Part shown: piece by piece, positions 19,089 to 27,899 of the stretch
Position numbering within the stretch: the first letter of the stretch is position 1
Layout: each line of letters starts with the position of its first letter
Assembly: GCA_958451615.1 (NCBI GenBank)
Contig: CAUDQR010000011.1
Location: 16,538-80,537, forward strand
From: an uncultured Collinsella sp.
Lineage (GTDB): Bacteria > Actinomycetota > Coriobacteriia > Coriobacteriales > Coriobacteriaceae
DNA length: 64,000 nt
Reading direction: 5' to 3'
Translations under genes and position numbers: made by a program
The notes under the pieces: model-generated
Databases searched by the model: none
What the model saw: the letters and a program-made list of their open reading frames with translations, nothing else
Told to the model about the DNA's origin: nothing

Positions 19089-20087
19089 ATGTCCGATTAT
19101 CAGGGAAAACGATTCAAGGCTTCTCAGATTCCCGATCCGTCGAAGCCGGGTGCTGCCCGTGCGGCACAGCAGGGTCGGACATCCTCTCCTCAGCAGCCGC
19201 GCGCGCCGCGCCCCGTGACACCGGCGACGCATCGTCGACAGGACGCGCCGGCCGCATATCGTCCTTCGTCTTATAGCTCCGCTAAGAAGCCGCCCCGGTC
19301 TTCATCGCATGCCGCGCCGTCGGATCGCACCGAGCCGCCGCGCAAAAAGCGCCACTCCATTATTCCCATTCTGCTCATCATCATCGGTATCGGTCTGATT
19401 GTCGCCGCCGCCGCTATTTTTATTAATGCCCAGATTGGCTATAAGCAGGCGAGCGATTCGTATCAGAAAATCGAGAAGCAATATGTAAGCGATAAGGACG
19501 CCAGCGGCGTGCCGATTATCGACTTTGATGCGCTTGCTCAGACGAACCCCGAGATTGTGGGTTGGATTTACGTGCCGGGAACCAACATCAACTATCCCGT
19601 GGTGCAGACCAACAACAACTCCAAATACCTCAACACGCTGTTCGATGGCACGTCTAACGCCTCGGGTGCCATCTTCTTGGATAGCGATGACACCGCGCCG
19701 GGAATGGTCGACCAGCAGACCACGATCTACGGCCACCATATGAACGATGGGTCGATGTTCAACGTGATTTCGGATACGACTGACCAGGCAACGTTCGATA
19801 GCATTGAATATGTGTACTACATCACGCGCGATGCGACGTATAAGTTGCGTCCGCTGGCGACCAAGGTGGTCGAGGACACGTATGCCAAGGCGCGCACGAC
19901 CAATTTTGAGGGCGACGACGGACTCAAGAACTACCTGTCCGAGATGCTCGACGGCGCTTCTGCCGTGGCGAGTGATGCCACCGATCGTGCCGCTTCGGCA
20001 ACTAAGGTTGTAACGCTTGTGACCTGTCGTTCGCTGTCGCTGAGCAACACACGCGCCGTCATGGTGCTCACGCCGGTCGAGGAATAA
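19089..20087 (+). CDS. Class B sortase
   Basis: A 332-residue membrane-anchored transpeptidase. A long Pro/Ser/Arg-rich cytoplasmic N-terminus of about 90 residues precedes one span (about 94-116, SIIPILLIIIGIGLIVAAAA). The extracellular domain has the SrtB signatures GWIYVPGTNINYPVVQ and TTIYGHHMNDGSMF, with catalytic His216, Cys313 in TLVTCRS and Arg322 in NTRAV. It would cleave a sorting motif and attach proteins to the wall or to pilin partners. No substrate gene is adjacent; the GH31 protein 700 bases upstream carries an IPNTG signal but is separated by a terminator and purE. IPNTG is closer to class A/E substrates, so the pairing is uncertain. Confidence 0.92.
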   Translation: MSDYQGKRFKASQIPDPSKPGAARAAQQGRTSSPQQPRAPRPVTPATHRRQDAPAAYRPSSYSSAKKPPRSSSHAAPSDRTEPPRKKRHSIIPILLIIIGIGLIVAAAAIFINAQIGYKQASDSYQKIEKQYVSDKDASGVPIIDFDALAQTNPEIVGWIYVPGTNINYPVVQTNNNSKYLNTLFDGTSNASGAIFLDSDDTAPGMVDQQTTIYGHHMNDGSMFNVISDTTDQATFDSIEYVYYITRDATYKLRPLATKVVEDTYAKARTTNFEGDDGLKNYLSEMLDGASAVASDATDRAASATKVVTLVTCRSLSLSNTRAVMVLTPVEE

Positions 20088-20096
20088 GTTGTTCGA

Positions 20097-20133
20097 GAGT
20101 AGCTAAAAAGGCCCCGTCCCAAATTGGCTACTC
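20097..20133. repeat. Post-stop hairpin, GGGAC-loop family
   Basis: Arms GAGTAGC (20097-20103) and GCTACTC (20127-20133) enclose a loop containing CCCCGTCCC. It starts ten bases after the sortase stop. It has the same layout as the other variable-arm hairpins in this window, with a loop that deviates slightly. Confidence 0.55.
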
Positions 20134-20154
20134 GACGACGGTAAGGGAGAAATG

Positions 20155-20571
20155 ATGCTCGAGAGTGGCAAATTGATGCCTTCGATTGATGCTTGGCTGC
20201 GCGAGGCCAAGGCCGATGCTTCGGCGGCAGGCTGTGGGATGTATCTGACGCATAACGGTGTGGTGCGCGCGACGCCCAAGGCTGAGGTGCGCGGAGTCGA
20301 GGCCGATGGCGTGGCGCCTGGGCATAAGGTGGGCGGCATGGTGTTTGGCTTCGATGCTCAGAAGGTGCAGGCTGCTATCGAGGCGACGCGTGCGATGCCG
20401 GGTATCGGCTATGTGCGTGTGTGGCTGGCAAGCGGCGAGCTTGCCGTAGGTGACGACATCATGCTCGTGCTCATCGGCGGGGACATTCGCCCGCACGTGG
20501 TCGATGCGCTGCAGGCGCTCGTTGGCACCATTAAGAACGAATGCGTGAGTGAGGTCGAGCGCGAGGCGTAG
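20155..20571 (+). CDS. Degenerate MoaE-like (molybdopterin synthase large subunit fold) protein
   Basis: A 138-residue protein. It follows the MoaE pattern from a GxVR segment (THNGVVRATPKAEVRG), through GIGYVRVWLASGELAVGDDIMLVLIGGDIRPHVVDALQALV, to IKNECVSEVE. These align with RVTVIHRIGELWPGDEIVFVGVTSAHRSSAF and LKTRAPFWKRE of E. coli MoaE. The HR pair is replaced by IR, and only one of the two lysines of the K-x6-K region is kept, so synthase activity is doubtful. ATG 20155 has AAGGGAG five bases upstream; ATG 20152 would be only two bases away. No other molybdenum cofactor gene is nearby. It may have a different sulphur-related or regulatory role; the family assignment is by pattern only. 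Confidence 0.65.
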   Translation: MLESGKLMPSIDAWLREAKADASAAGCGMYLTHNGVVRATPKAEVRGVEADGVAPGHKVGGMVFGFDAQKVQAAIEATRAMPGIGYVRVWLASGELAVGDDIMLVLIGGDIRPHVVDALQALVGTIKNECVSEVEREA

Positions 20572-20600
20572 AGGCTTGCGTCGATAGAAGGATCGTTTAT

Positions 20601-20640
20601 AAAAATGCCCACCGGTACGTGTGATACCGGCGGGCATTTT
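20601..20640. terminator. Bidirectional terminator between the MoaE-like and CmpB-type genes
   Basis: AAAATGCCCACCGGTA pairs with TACCGGCGGGCATTTT across a short loop; A and T runs at both ends serve either strand. The flanking genes converge here. Confidence 0.88.
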
Positions 20641-20661
20641 GCGTTTTGGGCGCGGTGGGCG

Positions 20662-21891
20662 CTACACGCGCGTCGCATCCTTGGGGCTCATGGTCATGCT
20701 CTGGAAGCGGTTTTCCATGTACTCGTTATCGAAGTGCTCTCCGTAGAACTGTGCGACGGGAATGTCCGGCTCCGTGTCGTTAACGCGCTGGTACCAGTAG
20801 TCGAGCGACTGCAGCGTCATGACGCCGTCGACCAGCATGATAACGGTAAAGATGACGGTGGCCGAGTAGCGGCTCTTCCAGGGGATCTTGTTGATAAGCT
20901 TAAGCAGCCTCGGCAGCAGCAGCTTGATCCAGATGAGGCCGCCCAGGCCCCACAGGCAGGCGAAGCCCGTGCAGGTGCGTCCGCCCGTGAGGACCACGAG
21001 CGGATCGGGCAAACCGAACAGCGTTATGTGCGAGTAGCTCCACGAGACCACGCCAAACGCGGTCTGCATAAACCAGCCCACGAACACCTCAAAGCTGGCG
21101 CCGAGCAGGGCGCTCACCAGGAAAATGATGATGGGGTTCTTTTTGTAGAAGCGGTTAAGCACCATGGTCATGAGCACGGCGCCAAATCCGTAGATGGGGC
21201 TGAAGGGGCCAAACAGCATGCCGGCGCGGTTCTGGTAGACGCCCGGGTCGTCGACCGTCATGTGCCAGATGTCCTCGGCGATCAGGCCGAGCACGCAGCA
21301 GACAAAGAATACCCAGAACAGGTTGAAGTAGTTGAGTTTGATGTAGCCCTCGCCGGTTTCATCGCGGCCGAGCATGCCCTCGGCGGCGGCGTCGCGGTCG
21401 AGCATCTCCTGCAGGCGGCGCTGCAGTTCGCGCTCCTGACGCAGCGTGGGGTCGACGGTTGCCGAAAGTGCAACAAGGATGCCGAGCTGGATCGCGGGAC
21501 GCAGCAGGAAGGGCCCGATGCCCTGGAGCATCACGTCGACCAAAAGCTCGACGACGGTGAATGCAATAAGGATGTAGGACAGGCGGGCGGCGTTGCGGCG
21601 CTGGTTTTTGATAAGGTCCAGGCCAAAGATGATTAGGATGACGGCACTTGCCGCAGAGAGCATGATGCCGGCGACGATAAGGCCGACTGCGACGAGCGTG
21701 TTGTCGCCGAGCTTTTCGGTGGCGTTGCCGTTAACAAGTGCCGTGATGACCTGCCACATAAAGGCAGCGACCGACGGGAGCGTGCCCACGCCGGAAAGGA
21801 TGCACAGGACGGCGTACACCTTAATGATGAGGGGAATCTTCTTGACCTCTGTGGCGCTGGGGACGCTGGGGTCGAGTTCGTTTCGATCCAT
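20662..21891 (-). CDS. Polytopic membrane protein of the CmpB-type putative ABC permease family
   Basis: A 409-residue membrane protein. The C-terminal half carries the signature region GPFSPIYGFGAVLMTMVLNRFYKKNP and LGASFEVFVGWFMQTAFGVVSWSYS, which I recognise as the ABC_trans_CmpB family (often annotated as a putative ABC transporter permease). The N-terminal half has four or more spans and a charged cytoplasmic loop (LRQERELQRRLQEMLDRDAAAE). ATG 21891 has GAAAGG upstream. There is no ATPase partner next to it, so a transport role is unproven. The soluble tail ends with a region of charged and polar residues. It stands alone between two terminator regions. Confidence 0.8.
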   Translation of the reverse strand: MDRNELDPSVPSATEVKKIPLIIKVYAVLCILSGVGTLPSVAAFMWQVITALVNGNATEKLGDNTLVAVGLIVAGIMLSAASAVILIIFGLDLIKNQRRNAARLSYILIAFTVVELLVDVMLQGIGPFLLRPAIQLGILVALSATVDPTLRQERELQRRLQEMLDRDAAAEGMLGRDETGEGYIKLNYFNLFWVFFVCCVLGLIAEDIWHMTVDDPGVYQNRAGMLFGPFSPIYGFGAVLMTMVLNRFYKKNPIIIFLVSALLGASFEVFVGWFMQTAFGVVSWSYSHITLFGLPDPLVVLTGGRTCTGFACLWGLGGLIWIKLLLPRLLKLINKIPWKSRYSATVIFTVIMLVDGVMTLQSLDYWYQRVNDTEPDIPVAQFYGEHFDNEYMENRFQSMTMSPKDATRV

Positions 21892-22187
21892 ACAGAACCT
21901 TTCTCGCTTTGTTGTAGGTTATAAGGATACGCCGCCGACCTGCCAAAAGACAGGACGAACGTCCCAATTGCAACAATGTAAGCCCTAACGGCGGGCGAGA
22001 CGCGCCGCAACGGAAGCATGCGGGATCGTCGGTCCCGAGGCGATTGCCCAATAAAATGTTTGGCTGCAAAACGGATTATAAGCTCGGTGGGCTTTTAAAA
22101 AGCGCTGCTCATGCGCTGAGGAGCACGTCGCGCCGTGCGTATAATAAGGCGGGTAACGCCAAAAAAACGAGGCTCTGAGGGGATACC

Positions 22188-23858
22188 ATGTCTCAAGAAA
22201 CCATCCGCGCGGCCGAGCGTGCCGCGGGACAGGTGAACACCATGTCGACGTATGATCCGGACTCCGACCAGCTGCATGAGGAATGTGGCATTTTCGGCGT
22301 ATGGGCGCCCGATCGCGACGTGGCTCGACTGACGTACTTTGGCCTGCGTGCGCTGCAGCACCGTGGCCAGGAATCGGCTGGAATCGCCGTGGGTGACGGC
22401 GGCACGGTTATGGTCCGCAAAGATCTGGGCCTGCTCGACCGCGTGTTCTCCAACGCCGACCTGTCGACGCTCTCCGGCCAGCTGGCCGTGGGTCATGTGC
22501 GCTACGGCACTGCCGGCGCCAAGAGCTGGGAAGCCTCTCAGCCGCACCTCTCTACCATCAACAGCGTCATTATCGCGCTCGCGCACAACGGCACCCTCGT
22601 CAACACCGACGAGCTGCGCCGTCAGCTGATCGAGCTGGGCGTGCCGTTCCTCTCCAATTCGGATTCCGAGGTCGCGACCAAGCTTATCGGCTACTTTACC
22701 CAGCGTACGGGCCACCTGCGCGAGGGTATTCGCAAGACCATGGAGCTCGTGCGCGGCGGCTACGCCATGACGCTCATCAACGAGCAGGCGCTCTACGCAT
22801 TCCGCGATCCACACGGCATTCGCCCGCTCGTGCTGGGCAAGCTGGTGGACGAGGGTCTGGACCAGGCCGATGCCGCAGCCGTTTCGCAGCTGCCGTCGCA
22901 GGACGGCGCCGCGACGGTCGACTCCGCCGTCCGTGTCACGCGCGCCGGCGGCTGGGTCGTTGCTTCCGAGACCTGCGCACTCGACATCGTGGGTGCCGAG
23001 TACGTCCGTGACGTCCGTCCCGGCGAGATCTTGCGCATCAGCGCCGAGGGTCTGGTATCCGAGCAGGGCGTGCCTGCAGCCGAAGAGCCCGCCAACTGCA
23101 TCTTTGAGCAGGTCTACTTTGCCCGCCCCGACTCCATCATGAACGGCAAGAGCGTCTATGCCTGCCGTTACGACATGGGTCGTCAGCTGGCACATGAGGA
23201 GCCCGTCGAGGCCGACCTGGTCATCGGCGTGCCCGACTCCGGCCTGCCGCCCGCGGAGGGGTATTCGCACGAGAGCGGTATTCCCTTTGGCGAGGGCCTT
23301 ATCAAGAACCGCTACGTGGGCCGTACGTTTATCGAGCCTACGCAGGAGTTGCGTGCCATGGGCGTGCGTATGAAACTCAACCCGCTGCGCGACAACATCG
23401 AGGGCAAGCGCCTGGTCGTCATCGACGACTCCATCGTGCGCGGCACCACCATGGTGCAGCTCGTCAAGATGCTGCGCAACGCCGGCGCCAAGGAGATTCA
23501 TATCCGCATCAACTCGCCCGAGGTCATCTGGCCGTGCTTCTACGGTATCGATACCGACGTGCAGTCGCAGCTTATCAGCGCCAACAAGACGGTCGACGAG
23601 ATTTGCGAGTATATCGGCGCCGATTCGCTGGCCTTCCTTTCGGTCGAGGGCCTGCTTAAGGTCATGCCCAAGGGCGGTTACTGCGATGCGTGCTTTACCG
23701 GCCGCTACCCCGTGGCGATTCCCGAGAGCTTTGGCCGCGACAAGTTTATGGAGGGCTTTAAGCCCCGCAACCTGGACAAGCCGCTGCACTTTGACGACGA
23801 CGCCGTGATCGAGAAATACGACGACCGCAGCTGGGAAGAGGAGCACGGCGAGGCATAA
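22188..23858 (+). CDS. purF: Amidophosphoribosyltransferase
   Basis: The committed step of purine synthesis: PRPP and glutamine give phosphoribosylamine. This 556-residue chain has the Ntn-type glutaminase domain first; the nucleophile is Cys33 in ECGIFGV, so the first 32 residues would be a propeptide removed in maturation. It contains ALQHRGQESAGI and the phosphoribosyltransferase PRPP loop VVIDDSIVRGTTMVQLV near residue 410. Cysteines in the C-terminal part (GYCDACFTGRYP and further upstream) are consistent with the Fe-S form known from Bacillus. The start is ATG 22188 after GAGGGGA; Met19 is an alternative. A hairpin repeat begins at the stop codon, before purM. Confidence 0.96.
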   Translation: MSQETIRAAERAAGQVNTMSTYDPDSDQLHEECGIFGVWAPDRDVARLTYFGLRALQHRGQESAGIAVGDGGTVMVRKDLGLLDRVFSNADLSTLSGQLAVGHVRYGTAGAKSWEASQPHLSTINSVIIALAHNGTLVNTDELRRQLIELGVPFLSNSDSEVATKLIGYFTQRTGHLREGIRKTMELVRGGYAMTLINEQALYAFRDPHGIRPLVLGKLVDEGLDQADAAAVSQLPSQDGAATVDSAVRVTRAGGWVVASETCALDIVGAEYVRDVRPGEILRISAEGLVSEQGVPAAEEPANCIFEQVYFARPDSIMNGKSVYACRYDMGRQLAHEEPVEADLVIGVPDSGLPPAEGYSHESGIPFGEGLIKNRYVGRTFIEPTQELRAMGVRMKLNPLRDNIEGKRLVVIDDSIVRGTTMVQLVKMLRNAGAKEIHIRINSPEVIWPCFYGIDTDVQSQLISANKTVDEICEYIGADSLAFLSVEGLLKVMPKGGYCDACFTGRYPVAIPESFGRDKFMEGFKPRNLDKPLHFDDDAVIEKYDDRSWEEEHGEA

Positions 23859-23896
23859 AACCTGCCATATGGGGACAGGTTTATTTTGGTAGGTTT
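23858..23896 (+). repeat. Post-stop hairpin, GGGGACAG-loop family, after purF
   Basis: AAACCTGCCA (23858-23867) pairs, with one mismatch, with TGGTAGGTTT (23887-23896); the loop contains GGGGACAGGTTTATT. The left arm starts at the last base of the purF stop codon. The closest relatives lie at 35250-35284 and 35412-35452. Confidence 0.75.
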
Positions 23897-24015
23897 TACC
23901 TGCTGTTTTGTTGATTGAATGGTGTGTGCTGTTATGGCATGCGCCGAAATGAACGCAACTATGAGCACCGTTTGGCGCCCGTGCGGCGCCACGGTAGTGG
24001 GAGAGGAAGGCTCAG

Positions 24016-25119
24016 ATGAGCGACAGCAAGCATGTGACGTACGAGGACGCCGGCGTCGATACCGCCGAGGGCGGCCGCGCCGTCGACGCGATTAAGCAGA
24101 TGGTCAAGGACACCAATCGTCCCGAAGTTATCGGCGGCATCGGCGGCTTCGGTGGCCTGTTCTCGGCTGCCGCGCTTAAGGATATGGAAGACCCGATCCT
24201 GATCAGCGGTACCGACGGCGTGGGCACCAAGCTCGTGCTCGCCCAGATCATGGACCGTCACGAGACGGTGGGCCAGGACCTGGTCGCTATGTGCGTCAAC
24301 GATATTCTGGCTTCGGGCGCCGAGCCGCTGTTCTTCCTGGACTACGTTGCCATCGGTCACATCGAGGCCGAGCACATGGCAAAGATCATCAAGGGTGTGG
24401 CCGACGGCTGCAAGCTCGCGGGCTGCGCGCTCGTGGGCGGTGAGATGGCCGAGCACCCGGGCGTCATGGCTCCGGCCGACTACGACCTCGCCGGCTTTAC
24501 CGTGGGCGTCGTTGACCGTCCCAAGATGCTCGATCCCGCAAACGTCCGCCCGGGCGATGTGATCCTGGGCCTGCCTTCCACCGGCGTGCACTCCAACGGC
24601 TACTCGCTCGTGCGCAAGGTTATTGGCGTCGACGGCATTAAGCCGGGCACGCCCGAGGCCGCCGCTAAGGCCGAGGAGCTGAGCCGTCCGCTCGAGGAGC
24701 TTGGCGGTGCATCGCTGGCAGACGCCCTGCTGGCCCCCACGCGCATCTACGTCAAGCCGATCCTGGAGCTGCTGCGCGGCGGCGCCAACGTGCACGCTAT
24801 CGCCCACATCACTGGCGGTGGTATTACCGAGAACCTCAACCGTGCACTCGCCGATGACGTCGACGCCGTGGTCACCCGCAACGGTGCCGAGATGGGTTGG
24901 GACGTTCCGCCCGTCATCACCTACGTGTCGCGCCAGGCCGAGCTTGCGCCCAACGAGGCATGCAAGACCTTCAACATGGGCGTCGGCCTGTGTCTGATCG
25001 TCGCCTCCGAGGACGAGGCCACGGTTACCGAGGCACTGGTCGCGCTGGGCGAGAAGCCGTTCCGCGTGGGCGAGTGCGTCGAGGGTTCCGGTAAGGTCGT
25101 GTACTCCGATGAGCGCTAA
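24016..25119 (+). CDS. purM: Phosphoribosylformylglycinamidine cyclo-ligase
   Basis: A 367-residue enzyme that closes the imidazole ring (FGAM plus ATP to AIR). The AIRS-type ATP-binding motif is seen as ILISGTDGVGTKLVLA near residues 55-70, then GQDLVAMCVNDILASGAEPLFFLDY and the C-terminal HITGGGITENLNRAL. A GAGAGGAAGG site precedes ATG 24016. The last 11 bases overlap the start of purN, so the two are translationally coupled and catalyse nearby steps. The leader contains a GC-rich hairpin (about 23967-23995) of unknown role. Confidence 0.96.
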   Translation: MSDSKHVTYEDAGVDTAEGGRAVDAIKQMVKDTNRPEVIGGIGGFGGLFSAAALKDMEDPILISGTDGVGTKLVLAQIMDRHETVGQDLVAMCVNDILASGAEPLFFLDYVAIGHIEAEHMAKIIKGVADGCKLAGCALVGGEMAEHPGVMAPADYDLAGFTVGVVDRPKMLDPANVRPGDVILGLPSTGVHSNGYSLVRKVIGVDGIKPGTPEAAAKAEELSRPLEELGGASLADALLAPTRIYVKPILELLRGGANVHAIAHITGGGITENLNRALADDVDAVVTRNGAEMGWDVPPVITYVSRQAELAPNEACKTFNMGVGLCLIVASEDEATVTEALVALGEKPFRVGECVEGSGKVVYSDER

Positions 25120-25810
25120 CGAGCAGATGGCTGCTGCCGAGGGCCTGGACTTTGTGCCCTATACCCGTCCGACTGGCACCGATACGGCTGAGCCGCTCAA
25201 GATCGGTGTGCTCATCAGCGGTTCGGGTACCAACCTGCAAGCGCTGATCGATCTGATTGCCGCCGGCAAGCTCAACGCTTCTATTGAGCTTGTGGTGTCG
25301 AGCCGTCCTTCGGCCAAGGGTCTGCAACGTGCAGAGCGTGCGGGCATCCAGACGCTTACGCTGTCCAAGGATGTATATGCCGACCCCATCGCCGCCGACG
25401 AGATCATCGCGCACGAGCTGCTCGAGCGCGGCTGCGAGTATGTGGTCATGGCCGGCTACATGCGCATGGTGCATACACCGCTGCTGGCGGCGTTTCCCAA
25501 CCGCGTGGTCAACTTGCATCCGGCGCTGCTGCCGAGCTTTACCGGTGCGCATGCGATTGACGATGCCTTTGTGCGCGGCGTCAAGGTAACTGGCGTGACC
25601 GTGCATTTTGCCAACGAGGTCTACGACAACGGCCCCATCATCGCCCAGCGTGCGCTGGCTGTTGAGGAGGACTGGGATGTCGACACGCTCGAGGAGCACA
25701 TCCACGCGATTGAGCACGTGCTGTATCCCGAGGTCGTGCAAATGCTCGCCGACGGCCGCGTCCACGTGCTGGAGAGCGGCAAGGTCGCAATTGATGCGCC
25801 CCGCGGCTAG
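25109..25810 (+). CDS. purN: Phosphoribosylglycinamide formyltransferase
   Basis: Transfers a formyl group from 10-formyl-tetrahydrofolate to GAR. The protein has 233 residues, of which about 30 precede the normal start of the fold (LKIGVLISGSGTNLQALID). The family motif NLHPALLPSFTGAHAIDDAF carries the catalytic Asn and His, and the Asp lies in the later GxTVHFANEVYDNGPII stretch. ATG 25109 lies inside the end of purM; no stronger internal start is seen, so I keep the overlap start. It uses the folate cofactor whose synthesis involves the folP-folK fusion further along the window. Confidence 0.95.
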   Translation: MSANEQMAAAEGLDFVPYTRPTGTDTAEPLKIGVLISGSGTNLQALIDLIAAGKLNASIELVVSSRPSAKGLQRAERAGIQTLTLSKDVYADPIAADEIIAHELLERGCEYVVMAGYMRMVHTPLLAAFPNRVVNLHPALLPSFTGAHAIDDAFVRGVKVTGVTVHFANEVYDNGPIIAQRALAVEEDWDVDTLEEHIHAIEHVLYPEVVQMLADGRVHVLESGKVAIDAPRG

Positions 25811-25840
25811 CGGCGCACAGTACAATTTAGTTGAGTGGTC

Positions 25841-25880
25841 AAGGTGGTCATTGGTGCCAAGGCGCGCGTGGCCACCTTTT
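25841..25880 (+). terminator. Terminator of purMN
   Basis: AAGGTGG (25841-25847) pairs with CCACCTT (25872-25878), with additional partial pairing inside, followed by TTTTG and a second T-rich run. Confidence 0.7.
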
Positions 25881-25888
25881 GTTTTGGG

Positions 25889-25917
25889 TAGTCATCGGGG
25901 ACGTTCTTGAATGACTA
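25889..25917. repeat. Hairpin with GGGGACGTTC loop after purN
   Basis: Perfect 7-bp arms TAGTCAT (25889-25895) and ATGACTA (25911-25917) enclose CGGGGACGTTCTTGA. It belongs to the variable-arm, conserved-loop set. Confidence 0.65.
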
Positions 25918-25935
25918 GGTGAGAGAGGTGAGCGC

Positions 25936-26400
25936 ATGGCGGATAACGAAGCGCTGTTTACGCCTGAGTTGGTGTTTTTTGATTGGGAGTGTGCGACGCC
26001 GGATGAGGTGTTCGCGCGGCTTGAGGGCGAGCTTGCCCCGCGCGGCTACATTGCCGACGGTTGGCTCGATGCCGTTCGCACGCGCGAGGATGCCTATCCC
26101 ACGGGTCTTGCCATGCCGGCGGCAAACATTGCCATTCCGCATACCGATCCGGGGTTTGTGGCCAAGCCCTATATCGCGGTGGTGAAGCCCGCCGCGCCCG
26201 TGACATTTAACGCTATGGCTGGCATGGGCGCTCCGGTGCCGGCGCAGATCGTCATCAATTTGGGTATCGCCGAGCCGGGCGGCCAGGTCGAGGCCCTGCA
26301 GGCGCTCATGAACATCTTTATGGACGCCGATGCCGCAGCCGACGTGCTCGGCCAGACCATGTCCCAGGGCATGGTCGACGCCATCCGCCGTCACTTCTAA
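25936..26400 (+). CDS. Orphan PTS IIA component (fructose/galactitol type)
   Basis: A 154-residue protein of the PTS EIIA type 2 family (mannitol/fructose/nitrogen fold). The phosphorylation site is His69 in NIAIPHTD, embedded in the usual AMPAANIAIPH context; the C-terminal helix region LQALMNIFMDADAAADVL is also typical. It resembles galactitol IIA. A GAGAGGTGAGC ribosome site precedes ATG 25936. No IIB or IIC is nearby, and it is unrelated to the mannose-type IIA at 7.6 kb. It might serve a distant transporter or act as a regulatory phosphocarrier. Confidence 0.85.
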   Translation: MADNEALFTPELVFFDWECATPDEVFARLEGELAPRGYIADGWLDAVRTREDAYPTGLAMPAANIAIPHTDPGFVAKPYIAVVKPAAPVTFNAMAGMGAPVPAQIVINLGIAEPGGQVEALQALMNIFMDADAAADVLGQTMSQGMVDAIRRHF

Positions 26401-26411
26401 GGCGGGGCTAA

Positions 26412-26557
26412 GCCGGCACCTAGGGACGTTCCTTATGTGCCGGCACTTGGGGACTGTCCCTAACTGCCGGCAGAAAAGGAACGTCCCTAACTGCTGGCTG
26501 CCAGAGCTGTCCCCTTTGCACCAAAATGGTGCAGATTAACCTGTCCCCAATGCACCA
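26412..26557. repeat. Tandem hairpin cluster with GGGACGTTCC / GGGGACAG loops
   Basis: Four overlapping units lie between an EIIA stop and the next promoter: GCCGGCAC/GTGCCGGC (26412-26419 with 26437-26444, loop TAGGGACGTTCCTTA); TGCCGGCA/TGCCGGCA (26438-26445 with 26465-26472, loop with GGGGACTGTCCC); GCCGGCAG/CTGCTGGC (26466-26473 with 26491-26498, loop with GGAACGTCCC); and TGGTGCA/TGCACCA (26527-26533 with 26551-26557, loop with CTGTCCCC). Adjacent units share arms, so the array could fold in alternative ways. Confidence 0.75.
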
Positions 26558-26624
26558 AGCGTGCCGCGGGGGCTGCGTTGTGACACAATGGCGTTTGTTC
26601 GATTCGTTATGCGAAAGGCCAACT

Positions 26625-27845
26625 ATGGCAAATAAGAAAAAGAACCCCGCACCCGAGCCGACGCCCGAGCAGCAGGCTCGCGCTGCCTCCAGCTCTCGCA
26701 AGAAGCAGCGCAAGACCTATGTGTCCAAGACCGTCAAGATCGTTCTGGTGGTCATCGGCGTGCTGGCAATGCTGCTTTCCGTCTCGGCCATGGCGTGCTC
26801 CGGCCTGATGTCGCAGGCAGAGGATACCTCGGGCTACAAGCTTACCGGCGGTGTAGCTGCCACTATCAACGGCACCAACCTCACCGAGGACACCGTGACC
26901 AAGCAGATCATGAGCATGCGCACGTCCTACGGCTACACCAAGGACAAGGACTGGGCACAGTATCTGGTCGACAACGACCTCACGCCCAAGAAGTACCGCA
27001 AGCAACTCATCGACTCCTACACGCAGCAGATTCTGCTTCAACAGGCACAGAAGGAGAACGGCGTGACGGTGTCGGACGAGGAGGTCGAGAAGGCTTGGAA
27101 GGACGCGTGCAAGAGCGCGGGCGGTGCCAAGGCCTTTAAGAAGACCCTTAAGACCTACGGCTACACCGAGGACACCTACAAGGACTCGCTCAAGGAGAGC
27201 CTGGCGCAGCAAAAGCTTAAGGATGCTGTGGCGCCCACCAGCAAGCCCAAGGACAGCGAGATCGTCGATTACATCAACGAGAACCTGTCCAACTACAACG
27301 ATGCCCGTCGCTCGTCGAACATCCTGATCAAGGTTGATTCCGACGCTTCCGACGAGGACAAGGCTGCCGCCAAGGCCAAGGCGCAGGAGTGCCTGGACAA
27401 GATCAACTCCGGTGAGCTGAGCTTTGAGGATGCCGTTGAACAGTACTCCGAGGACACCGGTTCCAAGGAGAAGAAGGGCGATGTGGGCTGGGATAAGCTC
27501 ACCACCTTTGTCGACAGCTACCAGACGGCGCTCGAGGGGCTCAACAAGGGCGACGTGAGCGAAGTCGTCGAGTCGACCTATGGCTACCACATCATCAAGT
27601 GCACCGACTACTTCCATGTTGATAGCCAGGTCGATGACATCAAGCAGGTGCCCAAGGACATCAAGAAGTACGTTTCCAACCTGGTGAAGACGCAGGCGGC
27701 CAGTACTGCATACAGCGAGTGGCTGGAGCAGTACAAGAAAGACGCCGACATTACCGTCAACCCCATGCCCAAGGATGTGCCCTACAACGTGAGCCTGAAG
27801 GGCGTCACCAAGAGCTCGACCGACGATTCGTCGACGACTGAGTAA
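26625..27845 (+). CDS. Membrane-anchored parvulin-type peptidyl-prolyl isomerase / foldase
   Basis: A 406-residue protein. A Lys-rich cytoplasmic tail is followed by a span at about 38-60 (TVKIVLVVIGVLAMLLSVSAMACSG), a SurA-like N-terminal helical region, and the PpiC parvulin domain at about 228-326 (SSNILIKVDSD, LSFEDAVEQYSEDTGSKEKKGDVGW, YGYHIIKCTDYF). It would help secreted proteins fold outside the membrane, like PrsA. The Cys in SAMAC is a poor lipobox match, so an uncleaved anchor is as likely as a lipoprotein. ATG 26625 has GAAAGG upstream; the frame extends 33 codons further left through the repeat cluster without a ribosome site. Confidence 0.9.
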   Translation: MANKKKNPAPEPTPEQQARAASSSRKKQRKTYVSKTVKIVLVVIGVLAMLLSVSAMACSGLMSQAEDTSGYKLTGGVAATINGTNLTEDTVTKQIMSMRTSYGYTKDKDWAQYLVDNDLTPKKYRKQLIDSYTQQILLQQAQKENGVTVSDEEVEKAWKDACKSAGGAKAFKKTLKTYGYTEDTYKDSLKESLAQQKLKDAVAPTSKPKDSEIVDYINENLSNYNDARRSSNILIKVDSDASDEDKAAAKAKAQECLDKINSGELSFEDAVEQYSEDTGSKEKKGDVGWDKLTTFVDSYQTALEGLNKGDVSEVVESTYGYHIIKCTDYFHVDSQVDDIKQVPKDIKKYVSNLVKTQAASTAYSEWLEQYKKDADITVNPMPKDVPYNVSLKGVTKSSTDDSSTTE

Positions 27846-27899
27846 TCATGGGGCGGTGCTCGCGCGAGTGCCGCCCACGCTATTAGAGAGGATTTGCAG

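Noticed and set aside
18589..25810. A single purine operon from purE to purN
   Set aside because: Terminators, a sortase gene, a reverse-strand gene and hairpins separate the pur genes; only purM and purN are coupled.
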